DNA of 64,000 bases, taken from Streptomyces eurythermus (GTDB taxonomy: Bacteria > Actinomycetota > Actinomycetes > Streptomycetales > Streptomycetaceae). Shown here one piece after another: positions 47,609 through 59,592 of this stretch. The translations under genes and the position numbers were made by a program. Each line of letters starts with the position of its first letter. The first letter of the stretch is position 1. The notes under the pieces are model-generated. The model saw only the letters and a program-made list of their open reading frames with translations. It was not told the DNA's origin and made no database searches. The stretch spans positions 310,001 through 374,000 of the forward strand of contig NZ_BMSK01000008.1 of NCBI RefSeq assembly GCF_014649115.1, in the 5' to 3' direction.

Positions 47609-48511
47609 ATGGCATCCGAACACCCCACCGGCAGCAGCGAGGGCGCGGAACTGGGCCGCTTCCTGCGCGCCCGCCGTAACCGGACCAGCCCCCGGCAGGC
47701 CGGCCTCACCGTGGGTCCCGGCCTGCGCCGGACCCCGGGGCTGCGGCGCGAGGAACTGGCCACCCTCGCAGGGATCAGCGTCGACTACTACGTACGGCTG
47801 GAGCGCGGCAAGGAGACCCGCCCCAGCCCCGCCGTCCTCGACGCGCTCGCCCGCGCCCTGCGCCTGGACGACCAGGAACACCAGCATCTGCGGGAGCTCG
47901 CCGCCCGGGCCGCCCGTTACGCGCCCGAACCGCCGCCCGCCCCGAGCCGGACCGTGCGCCCGCACCTGAGGCTGCTGCTGGAGACGCTGCGCCCCTACCC
48001 CGCCTACGTCATCAGCCGCAGCATGGACGTACTCGCCTGGAACCCCGGCGGCCTCGCCCTGTACGCGGGCCTGGAGGACTGGCCGGCCGGGCACCGCAAC
48101 CTCGCTCGCTACCTCTTCCTCCACCCCGCGGCCCGTGACCTGTTCACCGACTGGGAGCGGCAGGTCACCGGCTGCGTCGCCCGCCTGCGCGCCGTCGCCG
48201 GCACCGCCCCCGACGCCCCCGACCTGACCAACCTCGTCGGTGAACTCCTGCTCAAGAGCGCCGACTTCGCCCGGCTCTGGGAACGCTACGAGGTCACCGG
48301 CCGCAAGCCCGCGCAGAAGACGTTCCACCACCCCCGCGTCGGAACCGTCACCCTCACCTGCCAGCCCATGCACCTGGAAGGCAGCCCCGGGCAGCGCGTC
48401 TGCGTCTACACCGCCGAACCCGGCACCCCCGACCACGACGCCCTGCTCCTGCTCGACACGACCGTTCCCGCGGGCGCCCGCGGGGAGCGGCTTCCGCACG
48501 CGTCGTCCTGA
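47609..48511 (+). CDS. XRE-family regulator with MmyB-like ligand domain
   Basis: A 300-residue protein from ATG 47609. The helix-turn-helix (about 35-95) reads RRTPGLRREELATLAGISVDYYVRLERGKETRPSPAVLDALARAL, a hallmark of this Streptomyces family. The C-terminal half (about 115-285) contains YVISRSMDVLAWNPGGLALY and VGELLLKSADFARLWERYEV, the MmyB-like domain said to bind small lipophilic ligands. Such regulators commonly repress a divergent oxidoreductase, here the alcohol dehydrogenase 255 bases away. Ligand unknown. Confidence 0.92.
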   Translation: MASEHPTGSSEGAELGRFLRARRNRTSPRQAGLTVGPGLRRTPGLRREELATLAGISVDYYVRLERGKETRPSPAVLDALARALRLDDQEHQHLRELAARAARYAPEPPPAPSRTVRPHLRLLLETLRPYPAYVISRSMDVLAWNPGGLALYAGLEDWPAGHRNLARYLFLHPAARDLFTDWERQVTGCVARLRAVAGTAPDAPDLTNLVGELLLKSADFARLWERYEVTGRKPAQKTFHHPRVGTVTLTCQPMHLEGSPGQRVCVYTAEPGTPDHDALLLLDTTVPAGARGERLPHASS

Positions 48512-48569
48512 CGTCCACGGAACCGGCCGGGTGTGACCACGCCGACGGCGGCCGGCTGCGAGCTCGCCG

Positions 48570-49424
48570 TCAGCCGACGATGGGTGTCGCCCCGGATCCG
48601 GCGGGCAGGCACACCCGGCCGCCGTGCGGGCAGGGCACGATCCGGTCCGCGAGGCCGAGCCGGCCGGCCTCGGCCAGGAACGCGGACAGCGGTGAGCGCA
48701 TCACCGTGTAGTCCTCGTAATGCACCGGCAGGACGGCGCGGGGGCGAAGACGCCGGACCAGTTCGGCGCCCTGCGCGCCGTCCATGGTGACCAGGAAGCC
48801 GCCCGGCAGACGAGTGCCGCCCAGATGGAGGACGGCCAGGTCGGCGGCCGGGAAGCGCCGGCCGATCTCCGCCAGGCCGTCGTAGAGGAGCGTGTCGCCG
48901 GAGACGTACAGCCGCAGCCGGACCGGTCCGCCCACGGCACCGAATTCGATCATGCTGCCCATCACGGGCGGCAGCAGCCCGCGCAGCACCGGGTCCCCGG
49001 CGTGCCGGCCGGGCAGCGCGGTGACCGTGGCCCCTACCCCTGCCCGCTCGAGGGTGAGCGCCTGCCAGGTCCGCAGTCCCGCCGTCCGCCGGAAACCGTG
49101 CAGCACCTTCAGGCGGCGTGCGGCATGGGGAGTGGTGAGGACCGGAACCGTACGGTCCAGGGAGCGCCGGGCCCTGCGGTCCCAGTGATCGCCGTGCAGA
49201 TGGGAGAGCACGATCCCGTCGAGGCGGGGCAGGTCCTCCGGGGCGAGGGCGGGCTCCGTCAGGCGCCGGCTCAGCAGGCCGTAGCCGAGATGGGCGTACT
49301 CGCCGCGGTGCAGGAAGTTCGGGTCGGTGAGCAGGGTCACCGGGCCGTACCGCAGCAGCACCGTGGCATTGCCGACGAACCGCAGGTCGAGCGTGTCGTC
49401 GGTGAGCCCGTCCGTGGTGGTCAT
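48570..49424 (-). CDS. MBL-fold metal-dependent hydrolase (UlaG/phospholipase D-like type)
   Basis: A 284-residue cytosolic protein from ATG 49424, with GGAAGGAG upstream. The metal-binding motif is SHLHGDHWD, followed by LTTPHA, a phosphodiesterase-like His in LPGRHAG, GDTLLYDG as the Asp ligand and PVHYEDY as a final His. The order fits lactonase/phosphodiesterase-like MBL proteins related to UlaG and NAPE-PLD, not beta-lactamases. Substrate is unknown. The following frameshifted gene lies upstream on the same strand. Confidence 0.88.
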   Translation of the reverse strand: MTTTDGLTDDTLDLRFVGNATVLLRYGPVTLLTDPNFLHRGEYAHLGYGLLSRRLTEPALAPEDLPRLDGIVLSHLHGDHWDRRARRSLDRTVPVLTTPHAARRLKVLHGFRRTAGLRTWQALTLERAGVGATVTALPGRHAGDPVLRGLLPPVMGSMIEFGAVGGPVRLRLYVSGDTLLYDGLAEIGRRFPAADLAVLHLGGTRLPGGFLVTMDGAQGAELVRRLRPRAVLPVHYEDYTVMRSPLSAFLAEAGRLGLADRIVPCPHGGRVCLPAGSGATPIVG

Positions 49425-49484
49425 GGCGTCACCCGCTCCTTCCGGCCGAGCCGCCGGCGCACAGGCCCCGGCCGCCCCGCTCGC

Positions 49485-50019
49485 TCAGTGTCCGTACGCC
49501 TCGTGGCGGGGGAGCGGGCCCGCGTCAGCCCGCCGGCCCGGCCGCTCGGCCGCGTGCCGCTGCCCGGGGCCGGGACCGGAGCGGGCGGCCAGGGCATCGG
49601 CGACGGCGCCGGTCGCGAAGGCGTAGACGGCCTTGTGCAACAGGTCCACCAGCAGCTCCGCGCGCGGCCAGGTCCGCGAGCAGCGGCGGGGCACCGACCC
49701 CGGTGGCGTTCTCCAGGATCTGGTCGTTGGTCAGCCTCACCACGGTGAACTGCGTCGACGCCAGTGGCCCGCGCAGCCCGGCATGCGCCATCGCCGACCG
49801 CACCACGCCCAGCAGCGCGCCCTGCCCGTAGTGCATCGCCCGGTTCACCGCCCGCGGCTCCGGCCGCTCGGGCATGCCCGTCAGCCGCTCCAGCGTGCGC
49901 GCCGGAACGTACGAACTCGGCCGGCCGGTCAGGCGCTGCTCGGCCTTCTCGCCCAGGGTCATCACCACGACCCCGGCCGCACCCGCCAGGAGCCCCTGCC
50001 ACAGCGCACGTCTCATCAT
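49485..50019 (-). pseudogene. Frameshifted small membrane-associated protein of unknown function
   Basis: From ATG 50019 the frame reads MMRRALWQGLLAGAAGVVVM, then TLERLTGMPERPE and NDQILENATGVGAPP, after which it degenerates. In the next frame coding-like sequence resumes as TWPRAELLVDLLHKAVYAFA, then TGAVADALAARSG. Full-length relatives I recall have GVGAPPWTWPR....DLLHKGVYAFATG in one frame. An extra CTGCTCG-like 7-base segment, or another indel near 49690, would explain the break. The gene is therefore disrupted or misassembled here. The N-terminal hydrophobic segment (LLAGAAGVVVMTLG) suggests membrane association. Confidence 0.65.
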
Positions 50020-50412
50020 GCCGCCCGCGTACCCCCGCACCGGGCGCCCTACCGCGCCCCCGAGGGGGCCGGCACCTGTGTGCGGGGGCCGCCCGGCTCA
50101 CGGCGGCCGGTGGCCCATGCTTCCCGACGAACCGTGCCACCCCCCGCGAACAGCGACGTTCGGGACGAGACGGCTTCACCGCCCACACCTGGCCGACCCG
50201 GCACTCGTAGGAACCTACAAGGCATCGGTCCCGCTGTGCCCACGTTTCATGTTTTCGGCGCCTGGCTGATTCCCCCGGCCCGCTGTGTACTGCTCTGACA
50301 AGCCCGAACGGAGCACCTCCGCCGCGTCCGACCCGACCCCCGTTCGTGCGGGTGCCGCCGCCTCCCCGCAGGTACCCGCACTCCAAGCCACGGCATTCGA
50401 CAAGGAGCAACC
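50020..50412. other. Divergent intergenic region, no gene seen
   Basis: This 393-base stretch lies between the frameshifted gene and the deaminase. No frame has recognisable sequence. The deaminase promoter is presumably within its right half; an AAGGAG ribosome site is at 50402-50407. Confidence 0.5.
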
Positions 50413-50910
50413 GTGACCGTGAACACCGCGACCATCGTGCAGAACGAGCAGGAATGGATGCAGCAGGCCATCGCCGTCGCCACCGACAGCGCGAACAACG
50501 GCGGCGGCCCCTTCGGCGCCCTGATCGTCAAGGACGGCGTGGTCGTCGCGACCGCACACAACCAGGTCACCGCGACGAACGACCCGTCCGCGCACGCCGA
50601 GGTCAACGCGATCCGCGCCGCCTGCCGGGAACTGGGCACCTTCGTCCTCGAAGGCTGCACCCTGATCACCTCGTGCGAGCCGTGCCCGATGTGCCTGTCC
50701 ACCGCGCTGTGGGCGCGCCTGGACCGGCTCGTGTACTGCGCCGACCGCAACGACGCCGCGGTGGCCGGCTTCGACGACCGCAAGTTCTACGACCTCTTCG
50801 AGAAGCGGCCCACCGAGGCGTGGCCCCTTCAGGTCGCCCATCTGGACCTGCCCGAGCGCACCGCGCCGTTCGACGCCTGGATCGCGAAGTCCGACCGCGT
50901 CGACTACTGA
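50413..50910 (+). CDS. guaD: Nucleoside/guanine deaminase of the CDA fold
   Basis: A 165-residue zinc deaminase from GTG 50413 with AAGGAG upstream. The zinc site is His61 and Glu63 in HAEVNAIR, with Cys91 and Cys94 in EPCPMC. The segments NGGGPFGALIVKDG and DPSAHAEV, and the long C-terminal helix ending FDAWIAKSDRVDY, fit the bacterial guanine deaminase branch rather than TadA. Guanine deaminase makes xanthine, and a xanthine dehydrogenase operon begins 390 bases downstream, which supports purine catabolism. A broader nucleoside deaminase activity cannot be excluded. Confidence 0.85.
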   Translation: MTVNTATIVQNEQEWMQQAIAVATDSANNGGGPFGALIVKDGVVVATAHNQVTATNDPSAHAEVNAIRAACRELGTFVLEGCTLITSCEPCPMCLSTALWARLDRLVYCADRNDAAVAGFDDRKFYDLFEKRPTEAWPLQVAHLDLPERTAPFDAWIAKSDRVDY

Positions 50911-51035
50911 CCAACGGAAACGGATCCTCCGCGCCGGGGGAATAACCGGGGGCGGGCCTCTTGAATTCCGTGGCCCCAGCCACTATTTTGCGGTAGACGT
51001 AGAACCATAAACCGCCGAAAGGAGGCGACCAGCGG

Positions 51036-51113
51036 ATGTACGCCAGCTCTGATCTCGGTCGCCTCGCTCGCCGCACGGTCTGGGTTCCGGGCCGCATCGC
51101 ACACGGCTGCTGA
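51036..51113 (+). CDS. Candidate 25-codon small ORF upstream of xdhA
   Basis: The sequence AAAGGAGG (51018-51025) is a perfect eight-base match to the 16S anti-Shine-Dalgarno region and lies 10 bases before ATG 51036. The ORF encodes MYASSDLGRLARR, then TVWVPGRIAHGC and TGA at 51111. It is basic with one terminal cysteine. It sits in the 390-base gap between the deaminase and xdhA, so it may be a leader peptide. No homologue is recognised, and the remaining gap (51114-51300) has an AT-richer stretch before xdhA. Confidence 0.4.
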   Translation: MYASSDLGRLARRTVWVPGRIAHGC

Positions 51114-51300
51114 CCACGCCGTCCCGGTGTGCCCGTTCGTGGCACGTCCCGAGTTTTCCTTCATGACATCCCGGCACGTCGTTATCGCGTGTCGCGTTTT
51201 GCGCCCGCTGCTCTCACGTGGCGCGTCTGAGCACAGAAAGCTGCCTGAAATTGGCGAACATGATGAATCGATCGATCGCGCACCGAAATGAAGGCCTGTC

Positions 51301-55253
<3,953 letters not shown>

Positions 55254-55254
55254 C

Positions 55255-56067
55255 ATGACGTGGGTCGCCGCGGTCGCACGGTTGCGAGCACGCCGGGAGC
55301 CCGGCGTGCTGGTGACCGTCGCGACCGTGCGCGGCCACGCCCCGCGCGACGCCGGTGCGAAACTCGTCGTGGGGCAGACCGGGACGTGGGGCTCGATCGG
55401 CGGCGGCAATGTCGAGGCCGTCGCGATCGACCGGGCCCGGGAGATGATCGCCGCGTCCGAGCGGAAGCCGGAGCTGATCGATTTCGCCCTGAACGACAAG
55501 GTGACCAACCGGCATGGCGTGCAGTGCTGCGGCGGCACGGTCTCGGTGCTGCTCGAACCCCTGCCGGTGGTACGGGCGGTGGCCGTCTTCGGTGTCGGGC
55601 ACGTCGGGCTGGAACTGGCGCGGATCCTGGCCCGCCAGGACCTCGACCTCCATCTGATCGACAGCCGTGCCGACACCCTCACCGAGGAGCGGCTCGGCGT
55701 GCTCGCGGACGCGGTGGCGCAGGTGCACGTGCATCACACGCCGCTGCTGCCCGAGGAGGTGCTGGAGGAGCTGCCGCGCGGCACCCACGTCCTGATCATG
55801 ACCCATGATCACGCCGAGGACGCCGCGCTGTGCGACGCCGCCCTGCGCACCCCCCACCTCGGCTCCATCGGGCTGATCGGGTCGGCGGCCAAGTGGGCGC
55901 GGTTCCGTAAACGCCTGGCCACCGAGGGCGGTCACGAGGAGGCCGCCATCGACCGGATCAAGACCCCGATCGGGCTGGCCGGCATCACCGGCAAGGAACC
56001 GGCGGTCATCGCCGTGAGCGTCGCCGCCGATCTGCTGCGCGCCTTCGAAGCCGAGGGTGACGACTGA
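55255..56067 (+). CDS. xdhC: XdhC/CoxI-family molybdenum cofactor maturation protein
   Basis: A 270-residue protein from ATG 55255, one base after the xdhB stop. The N-terminal XdhC domain has VTVATVRGHAPRDAGAKLVV and TWGSIGGGNVEAVAI. The C-terminal Rossmann domain has AVFGVGHVGLELARIL, LIDSRADTL, and VLIMTHDHAEDAALC. XdhC binds the Moco, promotes its sulfuration and delivers it to XdhB. The order xdhA-xdhB-xdhC matches other bacteria. A terminator follows. Confidence 0.92.
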   Translation: MTWVAAVARLRARREPGVLVTVATVRGHAPRDAGAKLVVGQTGTWGSIGGGNVEAVAIDRAREMIAASERKPELIDFALNDKVTNRHGVQCCGGTVSVLLEPLPVVRAVAVFGVGHVGLELARILARQDLDLHLIDSRADTLTEERLGVLADAVAQVHVHHTPLLPEEVLEELPRGTHVLIMTHDHAEDAALCDAALRTPHLGSIGLIGSAAKWARFRKRLATEGGHEEAAIDRIKTPIGLAGITGKEPAVIAVSVAADLLRAFEAEGDD

Positions 56068-56090
56068 CTCCCCCACGGGACGGACGGGGG

Positions 56091-56125
56091 TGCCCCGCGC
56101 TCGTGCGAGAGCACGGCGCGGGGCA
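56091..56125. terminator. Hairpin between xdhC and the convergent phytase gene
   Basis: TGCCCCGCGC (56091-56100) pairs with GCGCGGGGCA (56116-56125), and CGTGC (56102-56106) with GCACG (56111-56115) around a GAGA tetraloop, leaving one bulged T. The stem is about 15 pairs. Confidence 0.8.
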
Positions 56126-56133
56126 GCCTCGTG

Positions 56134-57450
56134 TCACAGGTCGGCGGCGTCCACCACGTCGCCCAGGTCGACGAACTTGAAGCCGGTCGCCGTACGGGTG
56201 CCGCCCTGGCCGTCGGGGACCTCGGGGGTGTCGTGGCCGTCCTGGACGACCAGCAGACCGTTCGGGTACCGGCTGCCCAGCGGGGCGTTCAGGACGGCGG
56301 CGCCGTCGCACTCCTCCGACCCGTCGAGCGTCGCGGAGGCCGCGCCGACACGGAAGCCGCCCTCGTACTCGTTGTCCTCGCTCACCTCGCGGTCGAACAG
56401 GGCGAAGGTGTTGTCGCCCTGGCTGGAGGCGAAGAGATAGCCGTCCCCGTCGGATTCCTGGAACAGGGTCAGGCCCTCGACGTCCGCCGTCAGGTGCTCG
56501 CCGCCGAAACCGGGATCGGCGCCGGCCACGCACTCCTCGGTGGCCTCGTCGTAGACGCCGGGGACGCCGTACTCGCGGACCTTGTCCACCAGGACCGGCC
56601 GGCCGGTCAGGTCGGCGCGCAGCCGCCAGATGCCGACGTCCTCCTGGCCGGCGTACAGGGTGCCGGTGGCCGGGTCCACCACCATGCCCTCGACCTGGGG
56701 GAGTTCACCGGGCTCGGCGCAGGGCGACCAGGTGGTGCCGTCGGGCAGCCGGAAAGACGCCGGGAGGACGAGGGTGCGGACCTTGCGGTAACCGACGGTG
56801 CCGCGTGCGGTCGGGGTCAGCTCCAGCAGGGCGAGCCGGGTCCGCTCCCGCTGGCTGACCAGGGCGTAGGAGCGGCCGGTGGCCTTGTCCCGCCAGGTGG
56901 CGAGGCCGTACGCGGTGCGCTGGTCGTTGATCTCGGCCTGGTCGGCGGAGAAGACCGGGGCGGCGGCCGGGTCGGTGACGTCGGTCAGCGGCGCGCTCGG
57001 CTTGGCCGGGTCGATGCGGTAGATCCGCAGCCGGTCGTTGCCCCGGTCGCTGACCACGGCCACGTCGGTCCGGCCGGCGGGGGTGCTCAGACCGGTGACG
57101 AGGTCGACGTTGTTGAAGCGGCCCGGGGCGTCGTCCTCGGCCGGCGGACGCGGCGCGGGCAGCGACTGCACCAGCCGGGCGTCCAGGCCGTACACGCGCA
57201 GGCCGCCCTTCTTCGCCGTCGCTATGACGAGGCTGTGGTCCGGGTCGGCCGCGTTGCGCCAGATCGCGGGGTCGTCCGCGTCCGACTCGCCGCCCGCCTC
57301 GTCGTCATAGAGGGCGGGGGTCTCGCTGGTCGGGGTGACCGTCGGCAGGCCCTTGTCGTCGGCACCGGCGGGGGCGGCGGTCAGGAGGGCGAGCAGGGTG
57401 GCGCCCAGGGCGAGGGCGGCGGCTTTGCGCGGAGTGCGATGCGTTCTCAC
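56134..57450 (-). CDS. Secreted beta-propeller phytase (3-phytase type)
   Basis: A 438-residue exported enzyme. GTG 57450 has AAGGAAG 7 bases upstream and opens VRTHRTPRKAAALALGATLL; an ATG ten codons upstream is less well placed. The phytase propeller contains DADDPAIWRNAADPDHSLVIATAKKGGLRVY, FNNVDL, VSDRGNDRLRIYRID, the acidic VEGMVVDPATGTLYAGQEDVGIWR, and DVEGLTLF, which form the calcium-rich active site of these enzymes. It hydrolyses phytate phosphate. There is no adjacent Pho-box that I could recognise. Confidence 0.92.
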   Translation of the reverse strand: MRTHRTPRKAAALALGATLLALLTAAPAGADDKGLPTVTPTSETPALYDDEAGGESDADDPAIWRNAADPDHSLVIATAKKGGLRVYGLDARLVQSLPAPRPPAEDDAPGRFNNVDLVTGLSTPAGRTDVAVVSDRGNDRLRIYRIDPAKPSAPLTDVTDPAAAPVFSADQAEINDQRTAYGLATWRDKATGRSYALVSQRERTRLALLELTPTARGTVGYRKVRTLVLPASFRLPDGTTWSPCAEPGELPQVEGMVVDPATGTLYAGQEDVGIWRLRADLTGRPVLVDKVREYGVPGVYDEATEECVAGADPGFGGEHLTADVEGLTLFQESDGDGYLFASSQGDNTFALFDREVSEDNEYEGGFRVGAASATLDGSEECDGAAVLNAPLGSRYPNGLLVVQDGHDTPEVPDGQGGTRTATGFKFVDLGDVVDAADL

Positions 57451-57682
57451 AAGCGCTTCCTTGGTCGGTGTCGCGGACATGCCGATCTTGGAGGGAGAAC
57501 TTTGCCTTCAGGGAACCATGAGCTGGACAGTCGGTCACGGACAAGACGACTGCACGCCAACTGCCGTTCATCACACAACAGGACGTCCGCCTGAAGCGCT
57601 TACCGCCAGGCAGACGTCCTGTTCGCGGCCGGGGCGGTCGGCTCAGCGGACGCGGGCCCGCCGCCCGTGTACGGTGCCGGGC

Positions 57683-57829
57683 TCAGGGGCGACCGCGCAG
57701 CTTCCGCACCAGTTCCCGCGCCTGGGCACGGCGGCGCGGATCGGCGGCGGTCCGGCGTACCTGCTCGATCGTTCGCCGGCCCTGCGGACTCCGCGCGAAC
57801 TGCTTGATGCGTTCGACGACTCCGGCCAT
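57683..57829 (-). CDS. Small basic hypothetical protein (48 residues)
   Basis: ATG 57829 follows GGGAGGAGCGTC and encodes MAGVVERIKQFARSPQGRRT, continuing IEQVRRTAADPRRRAQAREL to a KLRGRP end. It is highly basic and predicted helical. The clear ribosome site and consistent Streptomyces codon use support expression. I recall similar short proteins in the genus, but no function. It is convergent or isolated between phytase and LPMO regions. Confidence 0.65.
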   Translation of the reverse strand: MAGVVERIKQFARSPQGRRTIEQVRRTAADPRRRAQARELVRKLRGRP

Positions 57830-58556
57830 GACGCTCCTCCCGTCGTCGTGCCCCGCTTCTTCCGAGGCACTGGTCGGATGACCGGATACCCGGTGACCGG
57901 CGGTCCACCCTCTTCCGGCCGGGGGGCGACCCGGTGGAGGGTGCCTTTCGCCAGGTCCTGCCGTCGCAGGCCGGTGTGCGCCACCGTCGTCGCGACTGCC
58001 CGTCCGGCGGGCGGCGCGCCACAGGCGGCCGGGACCGCGCCGTGGCCGGGCCGAGGCGCAGGCGCAGGCCGGCCGCGGACCATCGCGCCGTGCGGAGCAT
58101 GCCGGTGCGTTCGGCCGGCCGGTCCGCGGCGAGGTGCTCCAAGAGAACAGCGGGAGAGGGGCGTCGGCCGGTACGTCGACGGAGCCGTCCGCCGCCTCCT
58201 GCTCGCGGCACTGAGCCCGGGCGGGACGGGCCGGAGCGAGTGCGTCCGCCGCGCGGCCCAACCGGACCGGGGGCGGGGCGAGATCGATCAGGATGTCGGC
58301 CGGATTCCGGCGGTCGGCGGCGAAGCCGTCGGCCATGGCCGCCTCCACAGGACTGCGGCCGTCTCGTACGGGGCCGAGGCCTCCTCGCCGGTGGCCGCGC
58401 AGCTCGCCCGGCGTCCCCCGCTCGCTCTTCTCCCGGGCGAGGACGAGCGGGCACCGGGCGAGGCGGTCGCTGCCCGCCGGCCGACGAGCGGCGCCCTGGC
58501 CGCCGCCTTGCCCGGCGCGCGCCCCGGGCGCGCGCCGGCGGGCCCAGGAGCGTGGT
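57830..58556. other. About 730 bases without a supported gene
   Basis: All open frames across this stretch have compositions like antisense or junk GC-rich frames, with high Arg/Pro/Ala and no recognisable motif, and none has a good ribosome site. It may hold a decayed gene. The region separates the small basic protein from the LPMO. Confidence 0.45.
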
Positions 58557-59264
58557 CTAGCAGGCCCCGAGGTCCTCCCAGACACCCCACTGGCCGGTGG
58601 TGCCGGGCTTGTCACCCGTGACCCACCACTTGGCGCGCCAGGTGTGGCCGCCGTAGGAGACGGTGTCACCGCCGTTGTAGACGCGCCCGGCGTCCCAGGC
58701 CGGCACGGCGCAGGTGTCCCCACCGCCGCCGCTGCCACCGTCGTTGCCGCCGCCGATGTTGACGTCGACGCAGGAGTAGAAGGCGTTGGCGGTGTCCGCG
58801 ATGTTCCAGACGGCGAGCACCTTCTGCCGGCCGGTGAAGCCGCCGAAGTTCACCTGCTGGCTGACGTCCGCGGCCGGCTGCTGGTTGCGGCCGTCGAACT
58901 CGGCGATCTTCTGGCCGCCGATGAAGTACTGCCAGTTGGCGGTGGCGTGCCGAGCGGTGTTGTGCCACGTGAACGTCGCCGAGGTGCCGACCGGCGTGGC
59001 CTTCCAGGCCTTGCTGTCGTTGTCGAGCTCGGCGTACTCCGCGTGCCCGCCACTGCAGCTCTGCAGGCCCTTCGGCCCCTCGACGCTCTGCGGTTCGTAC
59101 TTGATCTGGCCGCAGTCGACGGTGCCTTCGGCACACTGCTGCTGCCGGCTCGTGGGCAAGGTGACCCAGCCGTGGGCGCTGGCCGTGCTCGCCGGGAGGC
59201 TGACGGCGAGCACCGGGGCCACCAGCGCGCCGATCGCGAGAGCCGCTCGTCTCTTTGTGTTCAT
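58557..59264 (-). CDS. Secreted AA10 lytic polysaccharide monooxygenase with CBM5/12-type module
   Basis: A 235-residue exported copper enzyme. The signal peptide ends ASTASA (residue 30), leaving His31 as the mature N-terminus (HGWVTLPTSRQ), which with His101 (TFTWHNTARH) forms the histidine brace. GQIKYEPQSVEGPKGLQSC is the typical chitin/cellulose-AA10 loop, and FYSCVDV holds the axial aromatic position. A Gly-rich linker (172-183) joins a CBM (184-235) with AWDAGRVYNGGDTVSYGGHTWRAKWW. It probably cleaves chitin oxidatively. Two DasR-type sites lie upstream, linking it to the chitinase regulon. Confidence 0.94.
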   Translation of the reverse strand: MNTKRRAALAIGALVAPVLAVSLPASTASAHGWVTLPTSRQQQCAEGTVDCGQIKYEPQSVEGPKGLQSCSGGHAEYAELDNDSKAWKATPVGTSATFTWHNTARHATANWQYFIGGQKIAEFDGRNQQPAADVSQQVNFGGFTGRQKVLAVWNIADTANAFYSCVDVNIGGGNDGGSGGGGDTCAVPAWDAGRVYNGGDTVSYGGHTWRAKWWVTGDKPGTTGQWGVWEDLGAC

Positions 59265-59592
59265 GCCGTGCCACTTCCTTCGGTATGTGCCGGAACCGTG
59301 GCCTGTGAGGCCCGGGTTCGCCGGTCGTGCGGAATGAGTCGAGGTGCATGGCCGAAAGGTCTGGACCTATTGCCTGTTAGGTCTAGACCATAGTCGCCGA
59401 CCGGATTCGGTCAAGAGGCTGGACAAGGTGAGCTGTTCGTCCTGGGGCCAGGTGGCCGGATCGTCTGTTGACCCGGGCGGGCGGACCGGGGTTGGCTCGG
59501 CTCGGACCGTAGGGCAGCAGGGGGTTCTCGTCCGGTCGCGCCGTCCGTGTTCCGGCGGTGGTGGCCGGCTCGGGCGGGGCAGGGGAGGACAC
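59265..59592. promoter_or_regulatory. Divergent promoter region with two DasR-type elements
   Basis: GGTCTGGACC (59358-59367) and GGTCTAGACC (59380-59389) lie 22 bases apart, about 95-125 bases upstream of the LPMO start. The second is a perfect dre core (TAGGTCTAGACCATAG against ACTGGTCTAGACCACT). The spacing equals about two helix turns. The rest of the 328-base region holds the promoter of the TolB-like gene, with TTGACC at 59468-59473. Confidence 0.75.

Noticed and set aside
57830..58556. Several overlapping frames of 80-350 codons
   Set aside because: None has a ribosome site or a recognisable motif, and all are antisense-like in composition.
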